In this document: positions 33,408-42,425 of the stretch, in pieces
Position numbering within the stretch: the first letter of the stretch is position 1
Layout: each line of letters starts with the position of its first letter
Notes under the pieces: generated by a model
Told to the model about the DNA's origin: nothing
Database searches by the model: none
Seen by the model: only the letters and a program-made list of their open reading frames with translations
From: Streptomyces sp. MA5143a
GTDB taxonomy: Bacteria > Actinomycetota > Actinomycetes > Streptomycetales > Streptomycetaceae
Direction: 5' to 3'
Length of the DNA stretch: 64,000 nt
NCBI RefSeq assembly: GCF_900290235.1
Contig: NZ_OLMK01000103.1
Span: forward strand, 1 to 64,000
Program-made: the position numbers and the translations under genes

Positions 33408-34808
33408 ATGCATCCTGACTCCCGCCTCCAGCCCGCCGTCGCCCCTGACGAGACCGTCTCCCGACTGCGCACGGTCTTCGCCACCGGGCTCACCCGCCCC
33501 GTCTCCTGGCGCCGGGCCCAACTGCGCGCGCTGCGCGACATGCTGATGGAACACCAGGCCGAGTTCGCGGCCGCCCTGCACGCCGACCTCGGCAAGGGCG
33601 CCACCGAGGCCCATCTCACCGAGATCGGCTTCGTCGTCAAGGAGATCGACCACACCCTGCGCCATCTCGCCCGCTGGCTGCGCCCGCGCAGGGTCTCCGT
33701 GCCCCTGACGCTCGCCCCGGCCCGGGCCCGGACGGTACGGGAGCCGCTGGGCACCGTGCTGGTCATCAGCCCGTGGAACTACCCCCTGCAGCTGGCGCTG
33801 GCGCCGCTCGTCGGCGCGCTGGCCGCGGGCAACTGCGTGGTGGTCAAGCCCAGCGAGCTCTCCCCCGCGACCTCGGCCGCGCTCGCCCACCGGCTGCCGC
33901 AGGCGCTCGACCCGAGCGCCGTGGCGGTCGTCGAGGGCGGTATACCGGAGACGACCGCCTTGCTGGAGCAGCCGTTCGACCACATCTTCTACACCGGCAA
34001 CGGCACCGTCGGACGCGTCGTGATGGCCGCCGCGGCCCGCCGTCTCACGCCGGTCACGCTCGAGCTCGGCGGCAAGTCCCCCGCCGTCGTCGAACCGGGC
34101 GCGGACCTCCGGGCGGCCGCGCGCCGCATCGCCTGGGGGAAGTTCATGAACGCCGGGCAGACCTGTGTCGCCCCCGACTACGTGCTCGCGATCGGTGAGG
34201 CGGCCACCGGGCTGGAGCCGCACCTCACCGCCGCGGTCCGTGAGATGTACGGCACCGAGCCGTCCGCCAGTACGGACTACGGCCGCATCGTCAACGACCG
34301 TCACTTCGACCGGCTGGTCGGCCTGCTGGGCGGCGGCCGGCTGGTCACCGGCGGGGAGCACGACCGCGCGACCCGCTACCTCGCCCCGACGGTCCTCGCC
34401 GACGTGGATCCGCAGGCGCCCGTCATGAGCGAGGAGATCTTCGGGCCGATCCTGCCGATCGTGCGCGTCCCCGACCTCGACGCGGCGATCGCGTTCGTCA
34501 ACGCGCGGGACAAGCCCCTCGCCCTGTACGCGTTCACCGCCTCCCCCCACTCCAAGCGGCGGCTGACCGCGGAGACCTCCTCGGGCGCCCTGGCCTTCGG
34601 CATCCCGAACGCCCATCTCAGCGTGCCCGGCCTGCCGTTCGGCGGCGTCGGCGAGAGTGGGGTCGGCCGCTATCACGGGCCACACTCCCTCGACACCTTC
34701 AGCCACACCAAGGCGGTACTGGACAAGCCGCTGCGACCGGACGCGCTGCGGCTCGTCTACCCACCGTTCACCCGCCGGAAGGAGCGCCTGCTGCGCCGGT
34801 TCCTGTGA
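33408..34808 (+). CDS. Aldehyde dehydrogenase (class 3-like)
   Basis: NAD(P)-dependent aldehyde dehydrogenase of 466 residues, oxidising an aldehyde to its acid. Catalytic Asn in VISPWNYPLQLALAPLVGA, general-base Glu in TLELGGKSPAVV, nucleophilic Cys in MNAGQTCVAPDYVLA, and the late EEIFGPILPIV block. The short length and the C-terminal basic tail (FTRRKERLLRRFL) are typical of class 3 fatty/aromatic aldehyde dehydrogenases (ALDH3/CoB-like). ATG at 33408. Presumably repressed by the divergent TetR through the palindrome 15 bases upstream and induced by a toxic aldehyde (inference). Confidence 0.93.
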   Translation: MHPDSRLQPAVAPDETVSRLRTVFATGLTRPVSWRRAQLRALRDMLMEHQAEFAAALHADLGKGATEAHLTEIGFVVKEIDHTLRHLARWLRPRRVSVPLTLAPARARTVREPLGTVLVISPWNYPLQLALAPLVGALAAGNCVVVKPSELSPATSAALAHRLPQALDPSAVAVVEGGIPETTALLEQPFDHIFYTGNGTVGRVVMAAAARRLTPVTLELGGKSPAVVEPGADLRAAARRIAWGKFMNAGQTCVAPDYVLAIGEAATGLEPHLTAAVREMYGTEPSASTDYGRIVNDRHFDRLVGLLGGGRLVTGGEHDRATRYLAPTVLADVDPQAPVMSEEIFGPILPIVRVPDLDAAIAFVNARDKPLALYAFTASPHSKRRLTAETSSGALAFGIPNAHLSVPGLPFGGVGESGVGRYHGPHSLDTFSHTKAVLDKPLRPDALRLVYPPFTRRKERLLRRFL

Positions 34809-34910
34809 CCGGGCCCGAGGACCGGCGGGTGTCCGGGAGAAGTGCCGGGGGGCACTCCCAGCAGGGTGAGCCGACTGCGGCCCCGCCGGGGACCATTGCT
34901 ACGGTGCAGC

Positions 34911-35440
34911 CGTGTCCGACTCCTCAACGTCCTCACGCCGAACCCCCGAAGGCGCCGAAGGCGCCGAAGGCGCCGACTGGAGCGACGCCGAACCCGGCGC
35001 GTACCGGCGGCTCATCCCCGGCCGGACAGCGAAGATCTCGTGATTCGATCCCCGGATGCTGCGGGCCGCCCCGCAACGGTGTGCTCGCCTCATGGTTCGG
35101 GGACCCCACGGGCCGAACCCGTGGCCGGTGGGTGTCGCGGCGTCAGGCGGTTGGAGCACCCACGGACAAGGAGATCCGGCGTAACGCGGACAGCTTCTCC
35201 TTCGTGATCATCGGCGACACCGGTAGGGCGACGACCCAAGTGTGCTGTGGTACCCAACTTCCTGAGGCACAGTCAGGAAGCGTTCTTCACGGTCATCGCC
35301 AGTGTCGTGATCTACCCGGCGGCAGCACGGACGACTACGGCAGCAAGTTCTTCCGGCCGTACCGGGACTACCCAGCGCCCATCTACTCGATACCGGGCAA
35401 CCGCGACTGGTACGAGGACCTCGGCGGGCCTGTCCTGCAT
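34911..35440 (+). pseudogene. Metallophosphoesterase remnant
   Basis: Starts with a GTG (MSDSSTSSRRTPEGAEGAEG) and meets a stop after GRTAKIS. The family sequence then resumes in other frames: WFGDPTGRTRGRWVSRR, RRNADSFSFVIIGDTG (metal-binding GD), VVPNFLRHSQEAFFTVI, YGSKFFRPYRDYPAPIYSIP and GNRDWYEDLGG, where the usual GNHDW has become GNRDW. At least three disruptions. The C-terminal half is missing where the LysR fragment joins at about 35440. Confidence 0.7.
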
Positions 35441-35699
35441 CGGTCAGCGTGAGCGTCCGGCTGATGCGCTCCACCACGCGCACCCCGAGGCGTTTCTCCA
35501 GCTCTCTGAATTGCTGTCTCAGCGCTGGCTGCGTGTTGGACAAACGTGCGGCGGCCCGCCCGAAGTGGAGTTCCTCGCTCAGTGTGAGATAGAGCCGAAG
35601 CTGATGAATGCTCGGCTTCTTCGACACGGTCACCCCAACGGAGGCAACCTCTTTGCCCGTCTGACCTGATGACATAATAGGAAGGTTATCGATCGGCAC
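35440..35699 (-). pseudogene. LysR-type regulator, N-terminal fragment
   Basis: The ATG at 35699 opens about 85 codons of a LysR DNA-binding domain: IHQLRLYLTLSEELHFGRAA, RLSNTQPALRQQFRELEKRL, GVRVVERISRTLTLTDAG. The effector domain is missing; the frame runs into the antisense metallophosphoesterase fragment. The two truncated genes meet tail to tail, marking a deletion or recombination joint. Confidence 0.75.
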
Positions 35700-35858
35700 G
35701 CATCCTGTGCCCCTGATTCGATGACACCCCTGTGCTCACCAGGTGATAGTCAACAGCGTCACTTGAGCAGCCTGCCGGCGCCGCGGCTCGGGGCAGGGGC
35801 AGGGGCAGCTGGCCGGTTCCTCAAGCAGCACCGGATCCCGACTGACCAGGAGAAGTGA

Positions 35859-35975
35859 ATGCGTCAAGCCGTCATCGGTTTGTTCGTGGCACTGGCTGCC
35901 GTGCTCGCCGTAGTGCCCCTCGCCAGCACCGACCAGACCAAGACCGTCGCCTGCTGCGGCCATACCCCGAAGTAG
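35859..35975 (+). CDS. Tiny secreted/membrane peptide (38 residues)
   Basis: ATG at 35859 with AGGAGAAG 2-9 bases upstream. The peptide starts MRQAVIGLFVALAAVLAVVP, a basic start and one hydrophobic helix, then LASTDQTKTVACCGHTPK and TAG. This has the shape of a signal peptide or a one-pass membrane microprotein with a vicinal Cys-Cys near its C-terminus. No family recognised. The ribosome-binding site and signal-like N-terminus support translation. Confidence 0.5.
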   Translation: MRQAVIGLFVALAAVLAVVPLASTDQTKTVACCGHTPK

Positions 35976-36486
35976 TGGGTACTCACCGCTAGCGCGATCT
36001 TGCAGTGAGGGTCCGTCAGTCGCTGGCGGCCCCTTTCCCTATGTTCAGAATGGTGGTCAGCCCCGAAGCGAACAGCAAGACCTGGCGGGCCAAGCTCGGG
36101 GCTGAGTGGCTCCAGTCGCTGGCCGAACTCGGGTTCAGTGGGCGGTGAGCGAGGAGGCTCACCGCTACTGATCATCCGACGGTCAGCAGTGCCGCCCAGA
36201 GGCACCGTGCTCGGGGCGCCGCCGTGAGCACCACTCCTCCACCCTCTGGCGCAACCTGCCAGGGGAAGGACCGCTTCGACCTCCCCAGGCTTTGACGGCC
36301 CTTCCCCGGCAGGCACCGCCCGCCTACCCAGAAGTTCCCGGCTCATGTCCGGCCGGCTTGCCGGGGAAACCATCCATCGGGAATGCCAGGAGCGGCGAGG
36401 CCCAGGCGGCCGTCCCAGCGGTCCGGCGAACGCCATCCGTACGATCGAGTTCGACGACTCGTTCGACCGTGACAGCGAGGGGCGTA

Positions 36487-36831
36487 ATGCCGGAGATCGT
36501 TCAATGGCTCGTGGAATGGCATGCCGCACAAGCACACGAACTCCGCTCTCGCGGGATCAGCCCCACGGTGAATCAGCCAGTCCCTTGCACAGCAACCAGA
36601 AGGCGCCCGAAGGCAACGGCCGTGAGCCTCACTCTGGAGTCGGACGAACGCCTGGGGAAGCTGTTCGTATGGGGCTCGGGAAGCGCTTCACTGCTCTTCA
36701 TCGACTCCCAGACCGAGTGCACCTGGCAAGACCAGCAGGTGATCACCTCGGAGAACGACCTGCCCCGTATCCTGTCTCAGCTTCTGAAGCTCGTCGAAGG
36801 ATCCGCTGACCAGGATTGCAGGACAAGCTAA
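36487..36831 (+). CDS. Immunity-protein-like (possibly TriTu family)
   Basis: A 114-residue protein beginning MPEIVQWLVEWHAAQAHELR, then SLTLESDERLGKLFVWGSGS, ASLLFIDSQTECTWQDQQVI and a final helix ENDLPRILSQLLKLVEG. The layout (an N-terminal helix, a strand pair with WxSGxA, a short helix with L..LL) resembles small TriTu-type immunity proteins that neutralise polymorphic toxins. The family call is tentative. No toxin gene is adjacent, so it would be an orphan. A strong hairpin follows about 70 bases downstream. ATG chosen at the point where protein-like sequence begins; the ribosome-binding site is weak (GAGGGGC). Confidence 0.5.
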   Translation: MPEIVQWLVEWHAAQAHELRSRGISPTVNQPVPCTATRRRPKATAVSLTLESDERLGKLFVWGSGSASLLFIDSQTECTWQDQQVITSENDLPRILSQLLKLVEGSADQDCRTS

Positions 36832-36903
36832 GCGGGACGCCGAGCAGCGCACCCCCCGTGCCGTGAGAGGCGAAGCCTCGTTGAACAGCACGACTCCATG
36901 CAC

Positions 36904-36937
36904 CGGGCCCCGGGGATGCCTTCCCCCCCGGGGCCCG
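36904..36937 (+). terminator. Strong GC-rich hairpin, probable terminator
   Basis: CGGGCCCCGGGG pairs perfectly with CCCCGGGGCCCG across a 10-base loop. No U-tract follows, as is common in Streptomyces. It lies 72 bases past the stop of the immunity-like gene. Confidence 0.7.
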
Positions 36938-36954
36938 TGATGTCTCCGGACGTG

Positions 36955-37400
36955 GGTCAGTTCTCCCCTGCCGCCGTGGTGGTGAGCCAGTCGGCGGCTT
37001 CGGCGTCGGCCATCGCTGGAATGGTCATCGTCCGCCGGGGGATTGCGCGGAGGGCGGGAGCGCCAGGTCGAGGAAGGCTTCGAGGGTTTGGCGATCGAGG
37101 CCGCTGTCGAGGCTGAGGGAGCGTCGTAGAAGGCTCGGCCTGGGGCGGGGGCAGGTCCTTCCGCCCGTGCTTTCGGATGCGGCAGGTCCTCCAGCTCCAG
37201 TTCGGCGATCTGCGCAAGGCCGGCGCGGTCGACGAAACGGGTCGGGTCGAGTTCGTGGTGCTCACCGAAGCGGTTCTTCCCACGGGGCAGCAAGGGCAGC
37301 TGGGGTTCCGCCTGATGCACTGGGCGCCGAGGGTGTGTGGTATGCGGGTGAAGTCGGCGTCGCCGCGACGCCTCCGTCGCATCAGTCCCCGACGGTGAAG
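36955..37400 (-). other. Unassigned gene remnant
   Basis: A minus-strand frame reads HQAEPQLPLLPRGKNRFGEH, then HELDPTRFVDRAGLAQIAEL and ELEDLPHPKARAEG. It is protein-like and repeatedly interrupted by frameshifts at both ends. I do not recognise the family. Between 37400 and 37570 nothing is evident. Confidence 0.3.
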
Positions 37401-37570
37401 ACAGCGTGGCGCGTGGCGCCCCTACCTGACCAGCGGCTTCGGTTTTCTCCGGTTCGGGCGAAGCCGGACGGAGCTGACGACCCGGTCGTACGCCAGTTGT
37501 CGCGGGGGTCCTCCAGGGGGACGGGTTGCGGTCGGCAGGCAGCAGTCAAGCGCCCGCGTGGAAGCGCGGG

Positions 37571-38233
37571 TCAAGTGTTGTGTGGCGTTACCAGGCCGGA
37601 TTCGTAGGCGAGGACGACGAGTTGGGCACGGTCGCGGGCATGGAGCTTGGTCATGGCCCGGTTGATGTGCGTTTTCGCGGTCAGCGGGCTGATCACCAGA
37701 CGGTCCGCGATCTCGTCGTTGGACAGGCCCTGCGCTACCAGCGCGACGGCCTCGCGTTCGCGGTTGGTCAGCTGTTGCAGCCCCGTGCCGGCGCCGGTGT
37801 TGAGTGGCTGGGCGACGTACTGGTTGATCAGTTTGCGGGTGATCGACGGTGCGAGCAGGGCGTCACCGCGAGCGGCGACGCGTACGGCGTACAGGAAGTC
37901 TTCCGGCAGGACGTCCTTGACGAGGAATCCGGCGGCGCCGGCGCGCAGCGCGTTGAAGACGTATTCGTCCAGACCGTAGTTGGTCAGGATGACGACGTGC
38001 ACCCCGGCCAGGGCCGGGTCCACGGCGATGCGCCGGGTCGCCTCGATGCCGTCGGCGACCGGCATCTGGATGTCGATGAGCGCGACGTCGGGCAGGTGTT
38101 GTTTGGCGAGCTCCAAGCCCTCGCTGCCGTCGGCGGCCTCGGCCACCACCTCGATGTCGTCTTCGAGGTCGAGGAGCGCGCGGAACCCGCTGCGAATGAG
38201 GGGCTGGTCGTCGACCAGCAGGACACGGATCAT
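37571..38233 (-). CDS. NarL/LuxR-family response regulator
   Basis: Response regulator of 220 residues. Receiver with DD at 8-9 (LLVDDQPLIRSGFRALL), phosphoacceptor Asp54 (VALIDIQMPVADG) and Lys in GFLVKDVLPEDF. A LuxR-type helix-turn-helix spans about 155-210: LTNREREAVALVAQGLSNDE, then IADRLVISPLTAKTHINRAM. The ATG at 38233 overlaps the kinase stop (ATGA). Streptomyces carry dozens of such pairs; the target genes are not identifiable, although the small membrane protein at 39576 sits just upstream of the operon in the opposite orientation. Confidence 0.94.
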   Translation of the reverse strand: MIRVLLVDDQPLIRSGFRALLDLEDDIEVVAEAADGSEGLELAKQHLPDVALIDIQMPVADGIEATRRIAVDPALAGVHVVILTNYGLDEYVFNALRAGAAGFLVKDVLPEDFLYAVRVAARGDALLAPSITRKLINQYVAQPLNTGAGTGLQQLTNREREAVALVAQGLSNDEIADRLVISPLTAKTHINRAMTKLHARDRAQLVVLAYESGLVTPHNT

Positions 38234-39357
38234 GACGTTCGGTTTAGGGGGAGTTCGGCCTGGATGGTGAAGCCGCCCCCGCCGCGCGGTTGTGCCCGCA
38301 GTCGGCCGCCGAGGGCGGTGACGCGTTCGCGCATGCCCAGAAGCCCGACGCCGGGTTCCGGAGCGGTGTCATGGGTCGCCTTGCCGTCGTCATCGATGCG
38401 TATCGCGAGAACGTCCGGACCGCAGTCGATCCGGACGGACGCCGTGGCCGCGTCCGCGTGGCGGGCGATGTTGGTCAGCGACTCCTGAACGATCCGGTAG
38501 ACGGTCCGCCCCACCGCGGTCGGCACGCCGTGCCGCTGTCCCTCGATCGTCAGCGTGGCCTCCAGGCCCGTCCTGCTTGCCCGTTCCACCAGTTCCGGGA
38601 CGTTGTCGAGGCCGCGCGGCGGGGTGGTGTCGTCGTCGCGCAGCGCCTGAAGGGTCGCGCGCAGTTCCCGGGTCGCCTCACGTCCGGCCTCCTGGATCGC
38701 CAGCAGGGCCTGCGGCACCTGCTCGCCACGCCTGCGGGCCACGTGGACGGCGACTTCGGACTGCACCTTGATGACCGAGATCTGGTGGGTGAGGGAATCG
38801 TGCAGTTCCCGCGCGATGCGCAGCCGCTCCTCGTCGGCGCGGCGTCTCGCGGTCTCCTCTCTGGTGCGCTCGGCCTCGTCCGCCCGCCGCTCGGCCTGCC
38901 GCAGCGCCTCCCCCGCGGCGCCCGCCGCGATGAGCCAGGCGATCTCCAGGGCGCCTCGGGCCTGCGCGAACGCCTCGCCCGTGTCGTGCAGGCCCGAGGC
39001 CAGGGCTGCGAGGGGGAGAGCGGCCAGCATGGTTACGCTCGCCGCGACCGTGATGGTGCGGTATCCCGCCCGTACGGCTGCGTAAACCGCGAACAGGTAG
39101 GCCACAGCAGGCACGTCGAAACCGGCCGCCTGGTAGCCCGCGGCGCACAGCCCGGCGACGACCAGTACGGCCACCGGAGCCCGACGGCGCGCGGCCAGCA
39201 CCAGGCCGCCAGCCGTCAACAGCGTGTAGCCGAGCAGGTCGAGGCCCGTGGCGGAGTGCTGCTCGGACAGCCCGGTGACCAGCAGCGCCGTCGCCACGCC
39301 GACAGCGATGCCCCACTCTCCGACACGGCCCCGGACACCGGTCTCACCTGCACTCAT
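38230..39357 (-). CDS. Sensor histidine kinase (HisKA_3, DesK/NarX type)
   Basis: Membrane kinase of 375 residues. The N-terminal third contains four or five hydrophobic helices without a large extracellular loop (for example IAVGVATALLVTGL, LLGYTLLTAGGLVLAA, APVAVLVVAGLCAAGY), suggesting sensing within the membrane. A coiled linker (EAERTREETARRRADEERLR) leads to the HisKA_3 box with His186 (IARELHDSLTHQISVIK). The ATPase domain follows, with VYRIVQESLTNIARHA and GVGLLGMRERVTALGG. Operon with the downstream NarL-type regulator. Confidence 0.93.
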   Translation of the reverse strand: MSAGETGVRGRVGEWGIAVGVATALLVTGLSEQHSATGLDLLGYTLLTAGGLVLAARRRAPVAVLVVAGLCAAGYQAAGFDVPAVAYLFAVYAAVRAGYRTITVAASVTMLAALPLAALASGLHDTGEAFAQARGALEIAWLIAAGAAGEALRQAERRADEAERTREETARRRADEERLRIARELHDSLTHQISVIKVQSEVAVHVARRRGEQVPQALLAIQEAGREATRELRATLQALRDDDTTPPRGLDNVPELVERASRTGLEATLTIEGQRHGVPTAVGRTVYRIVQESLTNIARHADAATASVRIDCGPDVLAIRIDDDGKATHDTAPEPGVGLLGMRERVTALGGRLRAQPRGGGGFTIQAELPLNRTS

Positions 39358-39575
39358 GCGCGCACCCTAGCTGGCCGCCGCCGCGGGCGAGTCCCCCTCG
39401 TGGACGAGTAGCTGACTACCGCCCACGCAGTACCTTCACGGCGCCTGCGGCGTCCGTGGTAGCCGGATGCGGCACCGGCGGCAGTGCGAAGTGTCTCCGT
39501 CCGCCGGACGACCGGGGGCGGATCCGGCAGACATGCTCGGTCCACACCCGTCGCAGGAAGAGAAGGAGCATCTTG

Positions 39576-39956
39576 ATGTCTGTTCGTCGCCTGCTTGCCG
39601 CACCAGCGGCCGCGCACGTCTCGGCCCAGTCGTCGGGAGTCGGCGCATACACGCTGACCACAGCACGATTCTGGGCAACCGCGGCCGCGCTGCTGGCGCT
39701 GGCCGGCGTTGTCATCGGCCGGCGGGCTCTGACCCGCTCGGTCCGCCGTAACGGCAACGGCGGGACGAAGGGGGCGATCACGGCCCTGGCGGTGGGGCTG
39801 ATCACCATGGTGGGTGGCACGGTACATCTTGCCGTCGCCGACGGTGGTCCCGGCACCGGGAACGGAGTGGTGGGAGGCGGGGCTGCCCTGCTCTTGGGGC
39901 TGATCGCCACGGTCCTCGGGTGGCTGGCTCTGGGCCGTTCCCGCCGCACAGGCTGA
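39576..39956 (+). CDS. Small membrane protein (DUF6223-like)
   Basis: Protein of 126 residues starting at the ATG at 39576, with AGAAGGAG about 6 bases upstream. Three hydrophobic segments: ARFWATAAALLALAGVVIG, GAITALAVGLITMVGGTVHL and VVGGGAALLLGLIATVLGWL, the last two separated by a Gly-rich turn, and a basic C-terminus (GRSRRTG). The layout resembles the DUF6223 family of small actinobacterial membrane proteins with unknown function. It is divergent from the kinase/regulator operon and could be its target (inference). Confidence 0.7.
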   Translation: MSVRRLLAAPAAAHVSAQSSGVGAYTLTTARFWATAAALLALAGVVIGRRALTRSVRRNGNGGTKGAITALAVGLITMVGGTVHLAVADGGPGTGNGVVGGGAALLLGLIATVLGWLALGRSRRTG

Positions 39957-40498
39957 CCTCAGCGCACAGGAGCGAGCGTTCGGGTCTGCCTGAAGGCCGA
40001 CCAATGCCCCGCCCTCGGTGCTGTCGAAACTCCCAAGTGCCTGTTCTTGCGGTCTCCCGGTGGAGTTCGCCCGGCTCGGATTCGATGAGACACCCGTCGA
40101 GTTGGGTGCATGATGGCTTCTGTAGGCTGCCGTCAGCTGTGTGTCGGGGGGATGTATTGCACTACGCTCTGCAGTCGAGGCGCTGGCAACTCTCCTCACC
40201 TGAGGCACTGCCAACGCCCCCTGGGGACCAGGCAAACCCGGATGATCCTTCCCAAACGGGGGCCCACGCCGCTCACGGCCCAGCGAGTCGAAAGGGACTC
40301 CCGAAGCCACCTCCAGCCGCCAGAGAGCGTGTCACTTTAGGTGGGGGCTTCCAGGGTCTTCGCCAGCCCTCTTGCCAGTGAACGCTTCTCGCAGTCGATC
40401 ATGGGCAGCATGTGCTGATGGGCCTCAGGGTACTGATCTCCGGTCGTTGAGCGGGTGCGTCATACCGGGGCGCCGCCGTGCAGCGGCCACAAACTTGG
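39957..40498. other. Gap between the small membrane protein and hydroxyquinol module 2
   Basis: Open frames exist but none shows a ribosome-binding site with family resemblance. I see nothing functional, and no clear terminator for the module 2 operon, which ends at 40499. Confidence 0.3.
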
Positions 40499-41551
40499 TC
40501 ACGGGAGGATTCCCTTCAGCGCCAGGGTGAGGAGCGAGCGGAGAGCTTGTTCGGTGACCGGTCGTGGGTTGGCATAGCGCTGGGCCCGTGCCTGGGCGAT
40601 GATCTCGTCGACGTCGCGTTCCCTCAGGCCGAGTTCGGCCAGTGAGCGTGGAGCGCCGAGTTCGGCGGATGTGTGCGCGAGGTGCTTCGGCACGTCGTCC
40701 GTGGCCAGCGCGCGGCGCAGCGCTTGCTCGGCGGCCGGTGCGGCAGGGAGGTTGAAGGCGGTGACGTACGGGAGCAGGACCGTGTGGACGGCGGCGTGGG
40801 GCAGGTCGAAGGTGCCGCCGAGGATGTGGCAGAGCTTGTGGTGCAGTGACATGGTCGTGGCTCCCAGGCACGCCCCGCACAGCCACGCGCCGCGCAGCGC
40901 GTCGATACGGGCCGCCGCGTCGCCGGGGTCGGCGGCGATGAGCGGCAGGGAAGCGGCCAGTGAACGCACCCCCTCCTTGGCCATCAGGGACACGATCGGT
41001 GAGGCGTCGGGCGCGTACAGGGCCTCCACCGCATGGGCGATGGCGTTGAATCCGCTGGTCACGGACACGTCCACGGGGAGGCCGAGGGTGAGTTCGGGGT
41101 CGTAGACCACGCTGCGAGGCAGGACGGCCCGGTCGCGGCCGGTTTGTTTGCGTCCGTTGTCGGTGAGTCCCCAGACGGTGGTCATCTCGGAGCCGGCGTA
41201 GGTGGTGGGTACGCTGATCACGGGCAGGCCGGACGTCAGGGCGATCGCTTTGCCCAGACCGATGGTGGAGCTGCCGCCGATGGCCAGACAGCCGTCCGCG
41301 CCGGCTTCGTGGGCGGCCGCGCGAGCCGCTTCAGCGACTTCGACCGGCACGTGCATCCTGGCTTCGGTGAAGAGCCCCACGCATGTGTCGCCCAGCAGGG
41401 TGGCCGCGTGCTCGGCGAGAGCGCGCTGACCGGGCGTGGACAGCACCAGCAGTCGGCACAGGCCCAAGCGGTCTGCTTCTTCGGGTAGTTGGCGCAGGCT
41501 GCCGGGGCCGAAGACCACTCGCATGGGCAGGGCCTCGTAGGTGAAGGTCAT
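40499..41551 (-). CDS. Maleylacetate reductase, module 2
   Basis: Second maleylacetate reductase, 350 residues, by eye over half identical to the module 1 enzyme. AIGGSSTIGLGKAIALTSGL replaces the GGGS nucleotide loop with GGSS. The block VPTTYAGSEMTTVWGLTDNG, then SGFNAIAHAVEALYAPDASP, and HHKLCHILGGTFDLPHAAVH are shared. The ATG at 41551 overlaps the dioxygenase stop (ATGA). Last gene of the operon. Confidence 0.93.
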   Translation of the reverse strand: MTFTYEALPMRVVFGPGSLRQLPEEADRLGLCRLLVLSTPGQRALAEHAATLLGDTCVGLFTEARMHVPVEVAEAARAAAHEAGADGCLAIGGSSTIGLGKAIALTSGLPVISVPTTYAGSEMTTVWGLTDNGRKQTGRDRAVLPRSVVYDPELTLGLPVDVSVTSGFNAIAHAVEALYAPDASPIVSLMAKEGVRSLAASLPLIAADPGDAAARIDALRGAWLCGACLGATTMSLHHKLCHILGGTFDLPHAAVHTVLLPYVTAFNLPAAPAAEQALRRALATDDVPKHLAHTSAELGAPRSLAELGLRERDVDEIIAQARAQRYANPRPVTEQALRSLLTLALKGILP

Positions 41552-42417
41552 CGCGTCGCCTTTGCCTCCGGTGCCAGCACGATGTCGAACCCGGCGTGGG
41601 TGAAGGGTGCGGTGACGCCGAAGTGCTCGGCGTCCTGTTCGTCGTGGGATTCGGCGAAGTCGGTGATCAGGCCCCGCTTGACGGCGAAGACGGCGTCCGA
41701 GTCGATGTAGGGGCTGCCCGCGACGAACGTGTGCGTGGTGACCGTCCGGTGGTGCGCGGCGCCGACGATGAAGTGGATGTGGGCGGGCCGGTTGGGGTGC
41801 CTGCCGGTGGCTTGGAGGAGGCGGCCTACGGGGCCGTCGGTGGGGATCGGGTAGTGGGAGGGGACGACGGTGCGGAACCAGTAGCGGCCGTGCTCGTCCG
41901 TGCGGAAGAGGCCGCGGCCGTTGCCCGGGGGCTGTACGTCGGGCTGCTGCACGTCGTAGAAGCCGTCCTGCGAGCACTGCCACACGTCGAGTTCCGCGCC
42001 CTGGAGCGGGGTTCCGTCGGAGGCGAGCACACGGCCGGAGACCACGCAGGGACGGCCGGTGCCGAGGAGGTCGATGGAGTCACCGAGTTCGCGGCGGGGG
42101 GATTCGGTCATGTGGAAGGGGCCGAGGACGGTTGTCTCGGTTCCCTCCTCGGCACCGTTGATGGTCTCGACGAGCATGGAGACGCCCAGGATGTCGGAGA
42201 GCAGGACGAACTCCTGGCGGGTGTCGTCGCACGTGCGGCCGACCGCGGTGAGGAAATCGATCGCCGCCTCCCACTCCTGCATCGTGGGTACGATGTCCCT
42301 TACGAAGCTGTGCAGATGGCGGGTCAGGCTCTCCATGATCTGCCGCAGCCGCTTGTCCTTGGTCTGCCGAAAGCTCTCCACCACGGCGTCGGTGGCGGTC
42401 TCGACGGTGAAGTCCAC
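41548..42417 (-). CDS. Hydroxyquinol 1,2-dioxygenase, module 2
   Basis: Intradiol dioxygenase of 289 residues; Fe(III) ligands visible as Tyr154 (DGFYDVQ), Tyr189 (SHYPIPTDG), His213 and His215 (RPAHIHFIVG). The helical N-terminal domain includes ESLTRHLHSFVRDIVPTMQE and CDDTRQEFVLLSDILGVSML. GTG start at 42417 with AGGAAG 5-6 bases upstream. Shorter than the module 1 enzyme because it lacks the low-complexity N-terminal extension. Converts hydroxyquinol to maleylacetate for the co-transcribed reductase. Confidence 0.93.
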   Translation of the reverse strand: MDFTVETATDAVVESFRQTKDKRLRQIMESLTRHLHSFVRDIVPTMQEWEAAIDFLTAVGRTCDDTRQEFVLLSDILGVSMLVETINGAEEGTETTVLGPFHMTESPRRELGDSIDLLGTGRPCVVSGRVLASDGTPLQGAELDVWQCSQDGFYDVQQPDVQPPGNGRGLFRTDEHGRYWFRTVVPSHYPIPTDGPVGRLLQATGRHPNRPAHIHFIVGAAHHRTVTTHTFVAGSPYIDSDAVFAVKRGLITDFAESHDEQDAEHFGVTAPFTHAGFDIVLAPEAKATR

Positions 42418-42425
42418 TGGTCTTC

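Noticed and set aside
34950..34985. GGCGCCGAA repeats as a functional repeat
   Set aside because: Three copies inside the 5' end of the metallophosphoesterase remnant, encoding Ala-Glu-Gly; ordinary slippage repeat.
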